Shown here piece after piece: positions 47,752 to 57,049 of a stretch of DNA of 64,000 nucleotides; position 1 is the stretch's first letter; every line of letters starts with the position of its first letter. Position numbers and translations under genes: made by a program. Source of the stretch: Streptomyces himastatinicus ATCC 53653 (lineage in GTDB: Bacteria; Actinomycetota; Actinomycetes; Streptomycetales; Streptomycetaceae); NCBI RefSeq assembly GCF_000158915.1, contig NZ_GG657754.1, positions 121,539 to 185,538 on the forward strand, given 5' to 3'. The notes beneath the pieces are model-generated. The model was not told the origin of the DNA. It saw nothing but the letters and a program-made list of their open reading frames with translations, and did no database searches.

Positions 47752-48786
47752 ATGGAGGCACTGGCGGTACGGCTGTCGGGACTGGATCCGTACGTCGACG
47801 GAGCGATCCGCGTCGTCGTCTTCTACGACACGTTGATGCGCCGACGGGTGGATCTCCCGGCGCTCGTGCGGGCCTCGGCGGGCCTGGCCGAGTGCGTCGC
47901 CGGGATCCGGCTCCACGGCACGGGCCGGACGATCCGTGTCTCGCCCCACGGTACGGAGGCGTCCACCCCACCCGCGCCCCGGTCCAGCACGGCACCGATC
48001 ATCCTGGACGACGAGGAGATCGGCGTGGTGTGGCTGGAACGGCCCGGCCCGGCCAACCCGCTCGACGACATGCTTCTCGACCGGCTCGCCATCGCCGCCG
48101 CGTCGGCCGTCGAACGGTACGGTCCGGCCCGCACCACGATGGCCGACCCCGCCCTCGTCGAACTGGCCATCAGCGACGGCAGCGACGAGGCCGCCCGCGC
48201 GCGGGCGCTACGGCTCCTGGGGTTCGCCGCCGAGGTGCCGGTTCACGTGGTCGCCGTACGCGCGCGGCTGCCGCTCGACCGGATCGGCGCCCTGATCTGC
48301 CCGTCCCGCCCGGTGAAGGCGGCGCCGCTCGCCGACCTGGGCGTCATCCTGGCCACCACCGTGGACCGGGCCCGGTTCCCCGCGGACGTACGGGCGGGCA
48401 TCGGCGCCGCCGAAGGCCCCGACCGCTCCTGGCACGACGCCCGCACCGCCCTCCGCTTCACCACCACCCGCCGACCGGTCGTCCACCACGACGAACTGGG
48501 GGCACTGGCTCTCCTCGCACAGGTGCCGCAGGACACCGCGCGGGACAACCCCGACGTGGCCGCGATCGCCCGCATCGCGGGCACCCCGGACGACCTGGAG
48601 ACACTGGACGCCTACTGCACCACCGGCTCCCTGCGCCGGGCCGCCGACGTCCTCCACCTCCACCACAGCAGCGTCGCCCGCCGGCTGGACCAGATCGCGA
48701 AGACCCTGGGCATCGAACTCACCGAACCCACCGGGCTGTTACGGGCCACCGTCGCCCTCACCGCATGGCGGCTGCTCAACGGCTGA
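47752..48786 (+). CDS. PucR-like helix-turn-helix regulator
   Basis: A 344-residue regulator with an N-terminal sensor-like part (GAIRVVVFYDTLM) and a C-terminal HTH_30 (DAYCTTGSLRRAADVLHLHH, SSVARRLDQIAKTLGIELTE). It is divergent from the hydrolase-cupin pair and likely controls it. Its ATG lacks a strong ribosome binding site. Confidence 0.8.
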   Translation: MEALAVRLSGLDPYVDGAIRVVVFYDTLMRRRVDLPALVRASAGLAECVAGIRLHGTGRTIRVSPHGTEASTPPAPRSSTAPIILDDEEIGVVWLERPGPANPLDDMLLDRLAIAAASAVERYGPARTTMADPALVELAISDGSDEAARARALRLLGFAAEVPVHVVAVRARLPLDRIGALICPSRPVKAAPLADLGVILATTVDRARFPADVRAGIGAAEGPDRSWHDARTALRFTTTRRPVVHHDELGALALLAQVPQDTARDNPDVAAIARIAGTPDDLETLDAYCTTGSLRRAADVLHLHHSSVARRLDQIAKTLGIELTEPTGLLRATVALTAWRLLNG

Positions 48787-49080
48787 GGACCCGAGCGGCG
48801 GGCGGCTCCCACACGGCGTGGTCGTGGGCGAAGAGCACCAGGTGGTCGGCGGCGAACTCGGCGGGCGGTGGCCAGTTCCGTGGCCTGGACGAGGCCGGAG
48901 ACGCCCGTCAGCAGGGGGTTGCCGCCGCAGTGGTCGAAGTGGAGGTGGCAGTTCACCACGAGGGTGATGTCGGCGAGGGCGGCACCGGCCGCCGCCAGCG
49001 CGGCCGGGAGGCGCGGCGGTGGGGGCGGTAGTGGGCATCGGTCTCGGGGCTGCCGGTGCCGATGCCCGTGTCGAGGCGGG
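48776..49080 (-). pseudogene. Collapsed metallo-beta-lactamase-fold hydrolase
   Basis: Three pieces in different frames belong to one MBL-fold gene. LDTGIGTGSPETDAHYRPH (near 49020-49075) shifts to LPAALAAAGAALADITLVVN and CHLHFDHCGGNPLL, which hold the HxHxDH zinc motif. After an internal deletion comes a C-terminal FAADHLVLFAHDHAVWEP, ending at TGA 48776. The N-terminal leader and the middle (second and third metal sites) are missing. It overlaps the end of the regulator gene by 11 bp. Confidence 0.8.
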
Positions 49081-49175
49081 CTCCAGCGAAAATCCTGTGC
49101 GTGCAGGTATCCAGAGAGGTGGTCAGTCGGTCTGGAACGCCATACCGACCGCAGCACTCCGGGAAGGAGTCCGGC

Positions 49176-49487
49176 ATGATGCGCCGCCTCACCACCACGG
49201 CAGGGATTCTGGCCGCCGCAGGAGCCCTCGTCCTCGGCATGGCTCCATCGGCCTCCGCCGCTCACGGCGACCTCTTCAACAGCACCTGGCGCGTCGTCAA
49301 CCCCAGTGGCTGTATTTCCGTACCCCTGGAAGACAACAGGTTCCACGTGTACAACCAAACCAATGAATACGCCATCGCCTACATGAACAACGACTGCACC
49401 GGACCTGTCATCGATGTGATCCCGCCCGACGGCGAGTCCGACGGAGGTGAGATCGCCGTTCTGGGACGGGCCGTCTGGATCCGCTGA
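49176..49487 (+). CDS. Small secreted protein of unknown function
   Basis: A 103-residue protein with a clear signal peptide (MRRLTTTAGILAAAGALVLG ... ASA-AH). The mature part of about 75 residues has two cysteines (PSGCISVP, NNDCTG), likely one disulphide. GGAAGGAG precedes ATG 49176. It resembles small beta-rich exported proteins common in streptomycetes; no function can be given. Confidence 0.8.
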   Translation: MMRRLTTTAGILAAAGALVLGMAPSASAAHGDLFNSTWRVVNPSGCISVPLEDNRFHVYNQTNEYAIAYMNNDCTGPVIDVIPPDGESDGGEIAVLGRAVWIR

Positions 49488-49504
49488 CGCCCATGCACGA
49501 CGGG

Positions 49505-49534
49505 GTGGACGGCGCGGGCAAGCGCGCCGTCCAC
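49505..49534. terminator. Bidirectional hairpin between the secreted protein and PixA genes
   Basis: A perfect 12-bp stem (GTGGACGGCGCG / CGCGCCGTCCAC) with loop GGCAAG lies between convergent genes. Confidence 0.8.
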
Positions 49535-49544
49535 GTGGTGACCG

Positions 49545-50051
49545 TCAGGAGCGTTTGTCGATGGTGATGAACGGGTCCCATTGGAAGTACCCCACCGGCT
49601 TCAGGTCAGCGTCCAGGACCTGGAAGTAGAAGCGGTACGTGACCCGGCCGATCTTGCGGACGTCCGCCTCCCAGTAGTGGTCCTCGTAGTCCTGCGTGAC
49701 GAAGTCCGGCCTGCCGTCGGACCCCTCCTTCGGCATCGGATAGGTGCCGTCGCCCACCACGACCCGCGGCGTGCTGATCAGCGGATCGCCGCTCACGTAC
49801 CGGTAGAGCAGGGCGCTGTACTCGCTGTTGAGCGACAGGGTCGTCTCGCGCCAGCGGATGATGTCCCGGGGGTTGGCCCGGAAGTTCAGCTCGGCTCCCG
49901 ACGTGCCGACGACGCGGTCGTGGCGGGTCGTCATGTAGATCAGCTCGTGGTCGACCTGGGTCGGCGCGTCGGGATTCCTCGACGCGCTGGTATAGAGCTT
50001 GGCGATCGAGAAGGCGTCGAACGCGATCATCACGTTGATGATTTCGGACAT
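49545..50051 (-). CDS. PixA/AidA-family inclusion-body protein
   Basis: A 168-residue cytosolic beta-rich protein. The N-terminal INVMIAFDAFSIAKLYTSAS, the WRETTLSLNSEYSALLYRYV segment and the C-terminal RFYFQVLDADLKPVGYFQWDP match the PixA/AidA family. Members form crystalline inclusions in Xenorhabdus or are quorum-sensing-regulated in Burkholderia/Ralstonia. The gene starts 4 bp after the decarboxylase stop, so it is translated from the same mRNA. Its role with two amino-acid-converting enzymes is unknown. Confidence 0.85.
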   Translation of the reverse strand: MSEIINVMIAFDAFSIAKLYTSASRNPDAPTQVDHELIYMTTRHDRVVGTSGAELNFRANPRDIIRWRETTLSLNSEYSALLYRYVSGDPLISTPRVVVGDGTYPMPKEGSDGRPDFVTQDYEDHYWEADVRKIGRVTYRFYFQVLDADLKPVGYFQWDPFITIDKRS

Positions 50052-50055
50052 GTTC

Positions 50056-51909
50056 CTAACCCCTTTTCTCTTGCACCTTGTAGGCCATCGCCCGCGGGTA
50101 GTCGTGCCGGTGCAGGCGGACGCGGACCAGCAATGGCCCGGCGTTGAGCGGATCGGTGGGGTCGGCGAGACGGGCCAGCAGCTCGTCCAGCTCGGAGGTG
50201 TGCGCGATGCTGATCCCGTTCGCCGGGGTGTTCTTGCCGGAGAACACCTCCGCGAGGCGGTCGTAGTGCCACGGGTGGAGGACGTTGTAGAAGTCCGCCT
50301 CCTCCGGCTCGCCCGTGCCGTCAGGGCTGTCCCGGTCGGCGTAGTAGGACGGGTGCACCAGCATCTGCTCGATGCCGTAGAAGTGCCCGTTGTCCATGAC
50401 GAACACCACCGACCGCAGCCCGAGCCGGGTGTGGGTGGAGATCTCCTGGCAGGTCTCCTGGAAGGCTCCGTCGCCGACGAACACCATCGGGCGGGCGTGA
50501 TGGCGCTCGGGGGCCAGCGCGGCGCCGGTGGCCGCGCCGACGGACCAGCCGATGGACAGCCAGCTGATCTGCGACAGGAACCCGCCCGCGGGCAGGCTCA
50601 GGTTCATCGAGCCGATGAGGGAGAACGCGGCGTCGGAGACGACCGTCCAGTCGCCCTGCGTCTCCTGGCCCAGGAAGTGGTTGATCCGGTCGAACACGCC
50701 GTCGTAAGTGAGGCGTTCGGCGTGCCGGGAGCGCGAGCCGCCGCTGCGGAGCGTGGCGCGGTGGCTCCGCAGGCTGGCGGGGCGGTCACCGGGCGCGCCG
50801 TGGTGGGCGTGGGCCTCGGCGTAGTAGTCGGCGGTCAGTCCTCCGGAGCCGAAGCGCTTCACCAGCGCGTCCTGGAGGGCGGGCAGGAGCCGCTCCAGCT
50901 GGACGTCGGGGAAGTACCGGGTGCCGACGCTGACACCGCCCCGGGCGGCCATCACCCAGTCGGTGCCGACGTACTGGTCCCCGCCGAGGTTCTTCGACGT
51001 GGACCAGGCGCCGAGGCCGATCCGGCAGGTGGCCCACTCCTTGAAGATCCAGTGCACATCGGGGTGGCTGGCCGCGCCGTTGTAGACGCCGTGGAACTGC
51101 TGGAGTTCCTCGTCGACGACGGCCTTGGCGCCGACGGTGGTGCAGAACGGCACCCCGGTGGCCTCCGTCAGCTCGGTGAGCGGCCCGCCGAGGCGGAACC
51201 GGTCGATCTCCTCACCGGCCCAGATGATCGGGCGGGGCCTGCCGTCCGGGCCGGGGTGTTCGTCGATCAGGGTGAGGACGGCGTCCACCGCGTTGTCCAG
51301 CATGGTCTGGTTGCGGGTGCTGAACGGCCGCTCGCGGCGGAGGAGGGGCTGCTCGGCGACGGCGCAGGGCTCGTCCCACAGGTCCTCCATGACCTCCAGG
51401 TAGACGGGCCTGCGCTCGGACAGGCAGGCGGTGAGCGCGGCATCGATCTGGCCGGGGGCGAGACCCGGGTTGGAGATGACCTGCGCCTCCACGGTGACCT
51501 GCCGGTAGACGTCCAGGTTGCTCTCCCGGCGGGGGCTCATATGGGAGGTGAGCATGCCGATGGCGCGGTAGTTCTGCCACTGCTCGTACGGCGGGCAGGC
51601 GTTGATGGCGATGAGCGGGACGTGTTCGACGTAGGCGCCGCCGCAGGCGTTGAGCAGGTTGAACGCGCCGACGCTGTAGGTGACCGCGGCCGCGCCGATG
51701 CCGTGGACGCGGGCGTAGGCGTCGGCGGCCTGGCCCGCGCCGCCCTCGGTGGGGGTGCCGACCCACTCGACGTCGCCCTCGGCCCGCAGGGTGGTGAGGA
51801 AGGGCCCCAGGTGATTGCCGGGGACCCCGAACAGATGGGTGATGCCCAACTCGGCCAGGCGGCGGGCCAGATAGCGGGCGACCGTGCACTCGGGGAAGAT
51901 CGCGGTCAT
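50056..51909 (-). CDS. ThDP-dependent 2-oxo-acid decarboxylase-like enzyme
   Basis: A 617-residue three-domain ThDP enzyme. Glu55 ([18 protein letters not shown]) is the cofactor-activating glutamate. The central nucleotide-fold domain and the ThDP motif [13 protein letters not shown] ... [14 protein letters not shown] (GDG to N) follow. The overall build resembles pyruvate/indolepyruvate decarboxylases more than acetohydroxyacid synthase. It overlaps the upstream amino-acid-oxidase gene by 4 bp (ATGA). It would decarboxylate the 2-oxo acid made by that oxidase to an aldehyde, or carboligate it. Exact substrate unknown. Confidence 0.85.
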   Translation of the reverse strand: MTAIFPECTVARYLARRLAELGITHLFGVPGNHLGPFLTTLRAEGDVEWVGTPTEGGAGQAADAYARVHGIGAAAVTYSVGAFNLLNACGGAYVEHVPLIAINACPPYEQWQNYRAIGMLTSHMSPRRESNLDVYRQVTVEAQVISNPGLAPGQIDAALTACLSERRPVYLEVMEDLWDEPCAVAEQPLLRRERPFSTRNQTMLDNAVDAVLTLIDEHPGPDGRPRPIIWAGEEIDRFRLGGPLTELTEATGVPFCTTVGAKAVVDEELQQFHGVYNGAASHPDVHWIFKEWATCRIGLGAWSTSKNLGGDQYVGTDWVMAARGGVSVGTRYFPDVQLERLLPALQDALVKRFGSGGLTADYYAEAHAHHGAPGDRPASLRSHRATLRSGGSRSRHAERLTYDGVFDRINHFLGQETQGDWTVVSDAAFSLIGSMNLSLPAGGFLSQISWLSIGWSVGAATGAALAPERHHARPMVFVGDGAFQETCQEISTHTRLGLRSVVFVMDNGHFYGIEQMLVHPSYYADRDSPDGTGEPEEADFYNVLHPWHYDRLAEVFSGKNTPANGISIAHTSELDELLARLADPTDPLNAGPLLVRVRLHRHDYPRAMAYKVQEKRG

Positions 51910-53951
51910 GAACGGCCCTCCCGGTGCGCGCCCGGGGTGGTGACCGACGGGGCCCGGTGGACGGCGGTCGCGGCGCGGAGGGCGCTCTCCAGTGCGCCCT
52001 CGATCCAGGCGTGCTTGAGGGAGGTGTGCTCCCCGGCGAAGTGGACGGGGCCTTCGGGGCGGGACACGTCCAGGTGGAAGCTGGTCATCTGATTCGCGGT
52101 GTAGATGGCGGCCTCGCCGAACGCGTACGGGTCGCGGGCCCAGCTCTTGGTGGCGCCCCGGCCGGTGAAGAACACCTCGATGCGGCGGCCGTGCAGGGCC
52201 TGGAGGTTGCGCAGGGCGTAGACGTAGCGCTCGTCGTCGCGCATGGAGTCCCAGCGCGCGGCGTCGTCGGACCAGGAGTACGAGGCGAGCACCACGCCCC
52301 CGGTGCTGCCCTCGACCCGGTGCGAGGGGTAGTACATGAACCGGTTGGGGTTGTCGGTGGCGGAGCCCCCTCCGAAGCAGTGGGAGGCGGGGCGGACCGC
52401 GGGGCCGCGCAGCGGCATGGTGCTGTTGAGCTGCCGCATGTCCGCGGTGACGCTGCTGTCCTTGACCGCGGCACCGAGCAGCCCGGCGCCCGCCTCGGCG
52501 CCGAACGCGAGGGCGGGAGCGGTGTCGGCGTCCTGCCCGCCGCTCTGCTGGTAGTGCTCGTAGAGCCCCGGGCCGATGCTCTCCAGTTCGTTGCGCCAGT
52601 CCTCCTCGGTGAACTCCCACCACCGGTGGCTGAACTCCAGCAGCACCTTGGTCGCCTGGTCGTAGTGGGTCTCGATGATGGCGCGGCGCTTCTTGTACGA
52701 CATCGAGGGGACGATCTCCACGAAGCGCAGCGCGGAGAACGGGATGGTGACGATCGCCAGGTCCGCGGTCCACAGGCGCGGCGGGGCCTGCGGGTCGTTC
52801 TCGGGGACGGTCTGCACGGCCACGCCCCACCCGTCGGGTCCGACGGCACCGGTGCCCTCGGGGTCGGCGTCGCGGCTGGGGTCGTGGTATTCGAGGCGGA
52901 TCATGCGGTGGCCGAGCTTCACCTCGTCGCGCAGGCCCTGGTGGAGGGCGTGCGGCAGGCGCCAGCTGCCGCCGGGCACCTCCCAGTAGCGGACGCCCGG
53001 GTTGATGTCGCTGCGGCTCAGGAAGCTGTGGAAGAAGGAGAGATGGAGCCGCGAGGACATGTTCTCCAGGGTTCCGACGGCCTCGATCGCCTCATCGCTG
53101 AGCCCGCCGCACTCGCGCAGGAAGCCGCCCATGGAGTAGCCGTCGAAGTCGCGGATGACCCGGGCCCAGCCCTCGACCCACGCGTCGAACGGCTTGTTGA
53201 CGCGCTGCCCGTCGACGATGTCGGAGTAGTAGTCGCGTACGTACTCCAGCGCGTCGTCCACCATCCTCACGACGGGGGCGCGGACCTCGTCGTCGGTGAG
53301 GTGGAAGCCCTCGTTGATCCGCTCGGGCGCGGCGGCGTAGTCGGCCCGCCGCACCTGGGTGCGGTTGGCGCGGATCCAGGAGTTGCCGCGCTTGTCGGGT
53401 TCCTGGAAGCCGGGGCTGTCCTCGCCGTGGGTCCAGGTGCGGCCGGTGAAGGACGTGTACGTCACGGGCGGGACGGCGACCTCGGGGCCGCTGCCGGTGG
53501 AGGGGTCGATGTCCACGTTGTAGAACTGGCGGCGGCCGAGCCCGAGCTTGTCGACGAGGGCGAGGACGAGCGGATGGAAGTCGGGCAACCGCATGGCCCC
53601 GGCCTCGGCGTACTGGGCGGAGTCGTCGAAGGGCTGATGGTGCTTGGTGGAGCGGAAGGTCTTGATGCGTCCGCCGACCCGGCTGGCGTTGGCCTCCAGG
53701 ATGGTGACGTCGTGACCGGCGTCCTTGAGCAGACGGCCGGCGACGAGGCCGGTGATACCGGCGCCGACGATGAGGATCTTCTTGCGCGGATGCGGGGTGG
53801 GGCCGAGGTCGCCCGTGTCGATCAGAGTCTGGAGATAACCGAGCTTGAGATCCTTGTCGTCCGGCCCGATGAGGAGGAGCTCGCGAGCGAGCCTGAGACA
53901 CGTCTGCCAGCGCGCACGGGTGGCGGAGTTGCCGCGTGGAGTGTCCGTCAT
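51906..53951 (-). CDS. L-amino acid oxidase-like flavin monoamine oxidase
   Basis: A 681-residue flavoenzyme. After a 55-residue N-terminal extension comes [20 protein letters not shown] and [15 protein letters not shown] (FAD), then [14 protein letters not shown], a substrate-domain block ([11 protein letters not shown]) and a C-terminal FAD strand [20 protein letters not shown]. Length and layout fit L-glutamate/L-amino acid oxidases of streptomycetes. No signal peptide is seen, so it is probably cytosolic. It yields a 2-oxo acid, NH3 and H2O2. It is the first gene of a three-gene coupled operon with the ThDP enzyme and PixA. Confidence 0.88.
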   Translation of the reverse strand: MTDTPRGNSATRARWQTCLRLARELLLIGPDDKDLKLGYLQTLIDTGDLGPTPHPRKKILIVGAGITGLVAGRLLKDAGHDVTILEANASRVGGRIKTFRSTKHHQPFDDSAQYAEAGAMRLPDFHPLVLALVDKLGLGRRQFYNVDIDPSTGSGPEVAVPPVTYTSFTGRTWTHGEDSPGFQEPDKRGNSWIRANRTQVRRADYAAAPERINEGFHLTDDEVRAPVVRMVDDALEYVRDYYSDIVDGQRVNKPFDAWVEGWARVIRDFDGYSMGGFLRECGGLSDEAIEAVGTLENMSSRLHLSFFHSFLSRSDINPGVRYWEVPGGSWRLPHALHQGLRDEVKLGHRMIRLEYHDPSRDADPEGTGAVGPDGWGVAVQTVPENDPQAPPRLWTADLAIVTIPFSALRFVEIVPSMSYKKRRAIIETHYDQATKVLLEFSHRWWEFTEEDWRNELESIGPGLYEHYQQSGGQDADTAPALAFGAEAGAGLLGAAVKDSSVTADMRQLNSTMPLRGPAVRPASHCFGGGSATDNPNRFMYYPSHRVEGSTGGVVLASYSWSDDAARWDSMRDDERYVYALRNLQALHGRRIEVFFTGRGATKSWARDPYAFGEAAIYTANQMTSFHLDVSRPEGPVHFAGEHTSLKHAWIEGALESALRAATAVHRAPSVTTPGAHREGRS

Positions 53952-54321
53952 AGCCCGGGATCCTAGATATGAAGAAACGATTATCCACTTATCCAGGAAG
54001 GTAATGCATTAGCAAAGTCCTAAAAGGACCGAACAGGCACATGACGGAATTTCAACTTGCCGACGATTTTCAATAAGAGACGGAAACTCACACCCGGGAC
54101 GAAAGAGAAAAGAGAGTGACACGGAGGGCGCCGCAGGTCAGTGCACCGGTTGACCTATCGAACTGACCAGCGAATATACACCGTCAGATATCGTTGGCCA
54201 AAGCTGAATTCGAACGAGAGAACGCCATCGCGCTGACGAATTCTATGGCCAACGCTTTTAGGGTTGCCCTCGTCCGGATTCATAAACCCGGCCCGGTTCC
54301 GCACCGGCGGCGCCCCCATGG
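53952..54321. promoter_or_regulatory. AT-richer leader of the amino-acid-oxidase operon with several inverted repeats
   Basis: A 370-bp gene-free region, visibly richer in A/T than its surroundings. It contains GTCCT-AAA-AGGAC (54017-54029), GGTCA-N10-TGACC (54136-54155) and a larger hairpin. That hairpin has arms CGTTGGCCA...GAATTCG (54192-54212) and CGAATTC..TGGCCAACG (54237-54254). The first two look like operators for the minus-strand operon starting at 53951. The third may be a terminator for the GH85 gene ending at 54322. Confidence 0.55.
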
Positions 54322-57000
54322 TCAGTTGTCGCGCAGCACGGTCGTGGTTTTGTTCCCGGCGTAGTCCTCCAGGACCGCGATGACCTTACTGGTGGCGCTG
54401 GACATGGTGACCGTCATCGCCGCACGGGTGGTACGGCCGCGGACGATATACGGCTTGTTGCCCGAGCCGTAGGTCGTGGCGAACGACTTCGGCTGACCGT
54501 TCTCCAGGATCGTCAGCGTGTGCCAGTCCGCGAGCGTGGGGCGGGAGAAGGCGAAGGTGTTTCCCGTGATCTTCACGGCGGACTTGGGATACGGGCTGAT
54601 GTCGGCGTCGGCGAACCTGCCGCGCACACCGGTGGCCGTGCCGTCGGCGGTCTTCGCGGTGAGCAGGTACGCGTCTCCGCTCACGGGTACGCCGGTCAGT
54701 GTCACGCCCGACTGGTTGCCCGGCACCGTGACCTCCTTGGTGAAGGGCTTGGAGGTGTCAAGGCCGCGGACGGCCACGGTGACGGGCTGCCCGGTCAGCT
54801 GCGGGGACCATGCCGCCTTCAGGGTGCCGTCGGGCGCCGCCTTGGCGGTCACGTCGGCCGGGGCCGTGGACAAGTCGAACGACACGGTCGCGGGCTTGCT
54901 CCGGGTGCCGTCGGGGCCGACCGCCACGAGCTTGATCTGCCCCGAGGTGGCGGTGAACCGCTTGACGTAGAAGACGTCGTCGTAGATGCCGCCGAGGTAG
55001 GTGTCGTCGAGGTAGACGTCGTAGCGGCGGACCGTGTCGTAGTCACTGCGCTGCCAGGACAGGAACAGCTCGTCGCTTCCGGGCAGCAACTGGTCGATGC
55101 GCAGCTTCTTCGGTGCCGCCGGGGTGCGGTCGACGCCGTCGTGCAGTGCCAGGGCCCCCACGTTGACCTGGTAGTCCTTGATCGGCTGGGCGCCCGCGGC
55201 GACCACGAGGCCGAGCGAGGCGATGCGCTCCCCGGCGTACTTCGACAGATCGGCGGAGACGGTGGTCCAGCCGTCGGTGTGCTGACCGGAGCCCGAGAGC
55301 GGCACCTGGACCACCTTGCCCGGGTCGCAGGCGAGCACCAGCGCCAGCCACAGCTGGGAGTCGTCGTCCGCCGAGGGCTTGTTGTAGGTCAGGTCGAGTG
55401 TCGACGCCTTCGTGACGCTCAGGTCGGTCTTGTAGAGACGCATGGTGTTGTCGCTGTCGAGCGTGCCGCTGAGGACCAGGGAGCTGCCCCCGTTGTAGCC
55501 GCCGATCTTCCGGTACGAGAAGCGGTCGGCGGGCGTGTACTCGGGACCGTAGTCGAAGTCCGCCTTGAGGGACGACTTCGCGGCGTCGATCCACCACTGC
55601 CAGGTCACCGGTATGTCCTGGAGGTTGATGTTGCCCCACTCCGCGTCGTTGGAGAGCTTGCCGCCGCTCCAGGTCGACAGGCCATGCCCGGTGTTGAAGG
55701 ACGTCGCGAAGGTGCTGCCCTTGATGACGGAGCGCTCGGCTATGTACTTCGACATGCCCTTCCACGTGCCCTCGGGCGTCGTGGCGCCCTGGGACGAGCC
55801 GGTCCACCAGCGGCGTTCCCGGTCGAAGACGGCCGACTGGGCCGTGTCGTCGGTCTTCTTGGCATAGTCGGAGGAGACGAAGTCGGCGCCGAGCGTGGCG
55901 ATGCCGTTCATGGGCGCGCCGTCGGCGTCGAGGTTGTTGTCGAGGTCGTACGGCTGGTCGAACTGGTACATGCCCGCCTCGACACCGGCGAAGACGTTTC
56001 TGCGCGGATCGAGCCCCAGGCCCTTGGCGTAGGTCTTCGACTTGGTGAGCTTGGACTTGTTCCACCAGTAGTTGAGGAAGATGGAGTCGGACACATCGCC
56101 CGCGGCCGCGTCCCGGACGAACGGGGCGTTCACCGCGTTGAACTCGTTCTGGTACGAGATCCGGCCGGAGGAGTTGTCGATGGAGTCGTACCACTGCACA
56201 TACAGTCCGCCGTCGCGCAGCTGCTTGAGGAACTTCTTGTACGTGGGGATGTCGGCCTGGGCGACCGCGTCCTCCTGGTTGACGAAATAGCCGTCGAAGC
56301 CGTAGTACTCGGCGACCTCGATGAGCTTCGCGGCGGCGGGGAAGCGGCCGTCGGCGTCCCGCTGGAGCAGTTCGCTGTACGCCTGATCGCCACGGTCGTT
56401 CGGGGAGAAGAAAACGCAGCCCAGCGACCGTACGCCGTTGGCGTGGGCGGCGTTGGTGTAGCCGGGGTTGGGGAGGTTGACCGCCCCGAACTCGAACCAC
56501 TTCTCCTTCCAGTCCAGGTCGGGGTCGTAGTAGTCCACGGGCACGCCCTCGGTGGGCATGCCGTGCCAGGACGCGTACACATCGCTGTACTGCCAGTAGT
56601 TGAAGAGGTACTGGCTGAACTCGTTGGTGTACGGGTGGCTTTCGAAGAACGCGTTGCCGTAGTCGCCCGCGAGGGTGAGCATCTGGGTGTCGGAGGGCAG
56701 CGCCGGTGTGCGCTGGGTTCGCGCGTTGGGGGCGATGCGGGTCTGGAGAGGCACCTTGGCGCGCAGCAGTTCGGCGTCGGTGTCGTCCGCGGGGTTCCAC
56801 CGCAGCAGGTCGGTGGAGGAGTAGCCGTGCTGGTAGGGCTGGTTGGCTCCGACGGCGCTCTCCCCCGGCCAGGGGAGGGTGTCGCTCGCCAGGGCGCTGC
56901 CGGCGCCCAGGGTCAGGGCCAGTACGGCCGCGAGCGCCCCGGTGCGTATGCGGGCCCTGGTCCGTCTTCTGGTGCCGTGGTGTCGCCGTTGTCGTGCCAT
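54322..57000 (-). CDS. Secreted GH85 endo-beta-N-acetylglucosaminidase
   Basis: A secreted ENGase of 892 residues that cuts the chitobiose core of N-glycans. The signal peptide is Arg-rich (RTGALAAVLALTLGAGSALA-SD). The GH85 barrel shows GFDGYFVNQEDAV with the catalytic pair Asn241/Glu243. C-terminal to it are carbohydrate-binding and FN3/Ig-like domains (PAAPKKLRIDQLLPGSDEL; AVRGLDTSKPFTKEV). ATG at 57000 has GAGGA upstream. It is the last gene on this strand in the glycan operon and lies just after a GH3 gene. It would free oligomannose chains for the importer encoded at 60.5-63.6 kb. Confidence 0.92.
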   Translation of the reverse strand: MARQRRHHGTRRRTRARIRTGALAAVLALTLGAGSALASDTLPWPGESAVGANQPYQHGYSSTDLLRWNPADDTDAELLRAKVPLQTRIAPNARTQRTPALPSDTQMLTLAGDYGNAFFESHPYTNEFSQYLFNYWQYSDVYASWHGMPTEGVPVDYYDPDLDWKEKWFEFGAVNLPNPGYTNAAHANGVRSLGCVFFSPNDRGDQAYSELLQRDADGRFPAAAKLIEVAEYYGFDGYFVNQEDAVAQADIPTYKKFLKQLRDGGLYVQWYDSIDNSSGRISYQNEFNAVNAPFVRDAAAGDVSDSIFLNYWWNKSKLTKSKTYAKGLGLDPRRNVFAGVEAGMYQFDQPYDLDNNLDADGAPMNGIATLGADFVSSDYAKKTDDTAQSAVFDRERRWWTGSSQGATTPEGTWKGMSKYIAERSVIKGSTFATSFNTGHGLSTWSGGKLSNDAEWGNINLQDIPVTWQWWIDAAKSSLKADFDYGPEYTPADRFSYRKIGGYNGGSSLVLSGTLDSDNTMRLYKTDLSVTKASTLDLTYNKPSADDDSQLWLALVLACDPGKVVQVPLSGSGQHTDGWTTVSADLSKYAGERIASLGLVVAAGAQPIKDYQVNVGALALHDGVDRTPAAPKKLRIDQLLPGSDELFLSWQRSDYDTVRRYDVYLDDTYLGGIYDDVFYVKRFTATSGQIKLVAVGPDGTRSKPATVSFDLSTAPADVTAKAAPDGTLKAAWSPQLTGQPVTVAVRGLDTSKPFTKEVTVPGNQSGVTLTGVPVSGDAYLLTAKTADGTATGVRGRFADADISPYPKSAVKITGNTFAFSRPTLADWHTLTILENGQPKSFATTYGSGNKPYIVRGRTTRAAMTVTMSSATSKVIAVLEDYAGNKTTTVLRDN

Positions 57001-57049
57001 GCCGTGTCCTCGCTTCCCTGGTGGGGGCGGATCGTCGTACGGAGATCCA

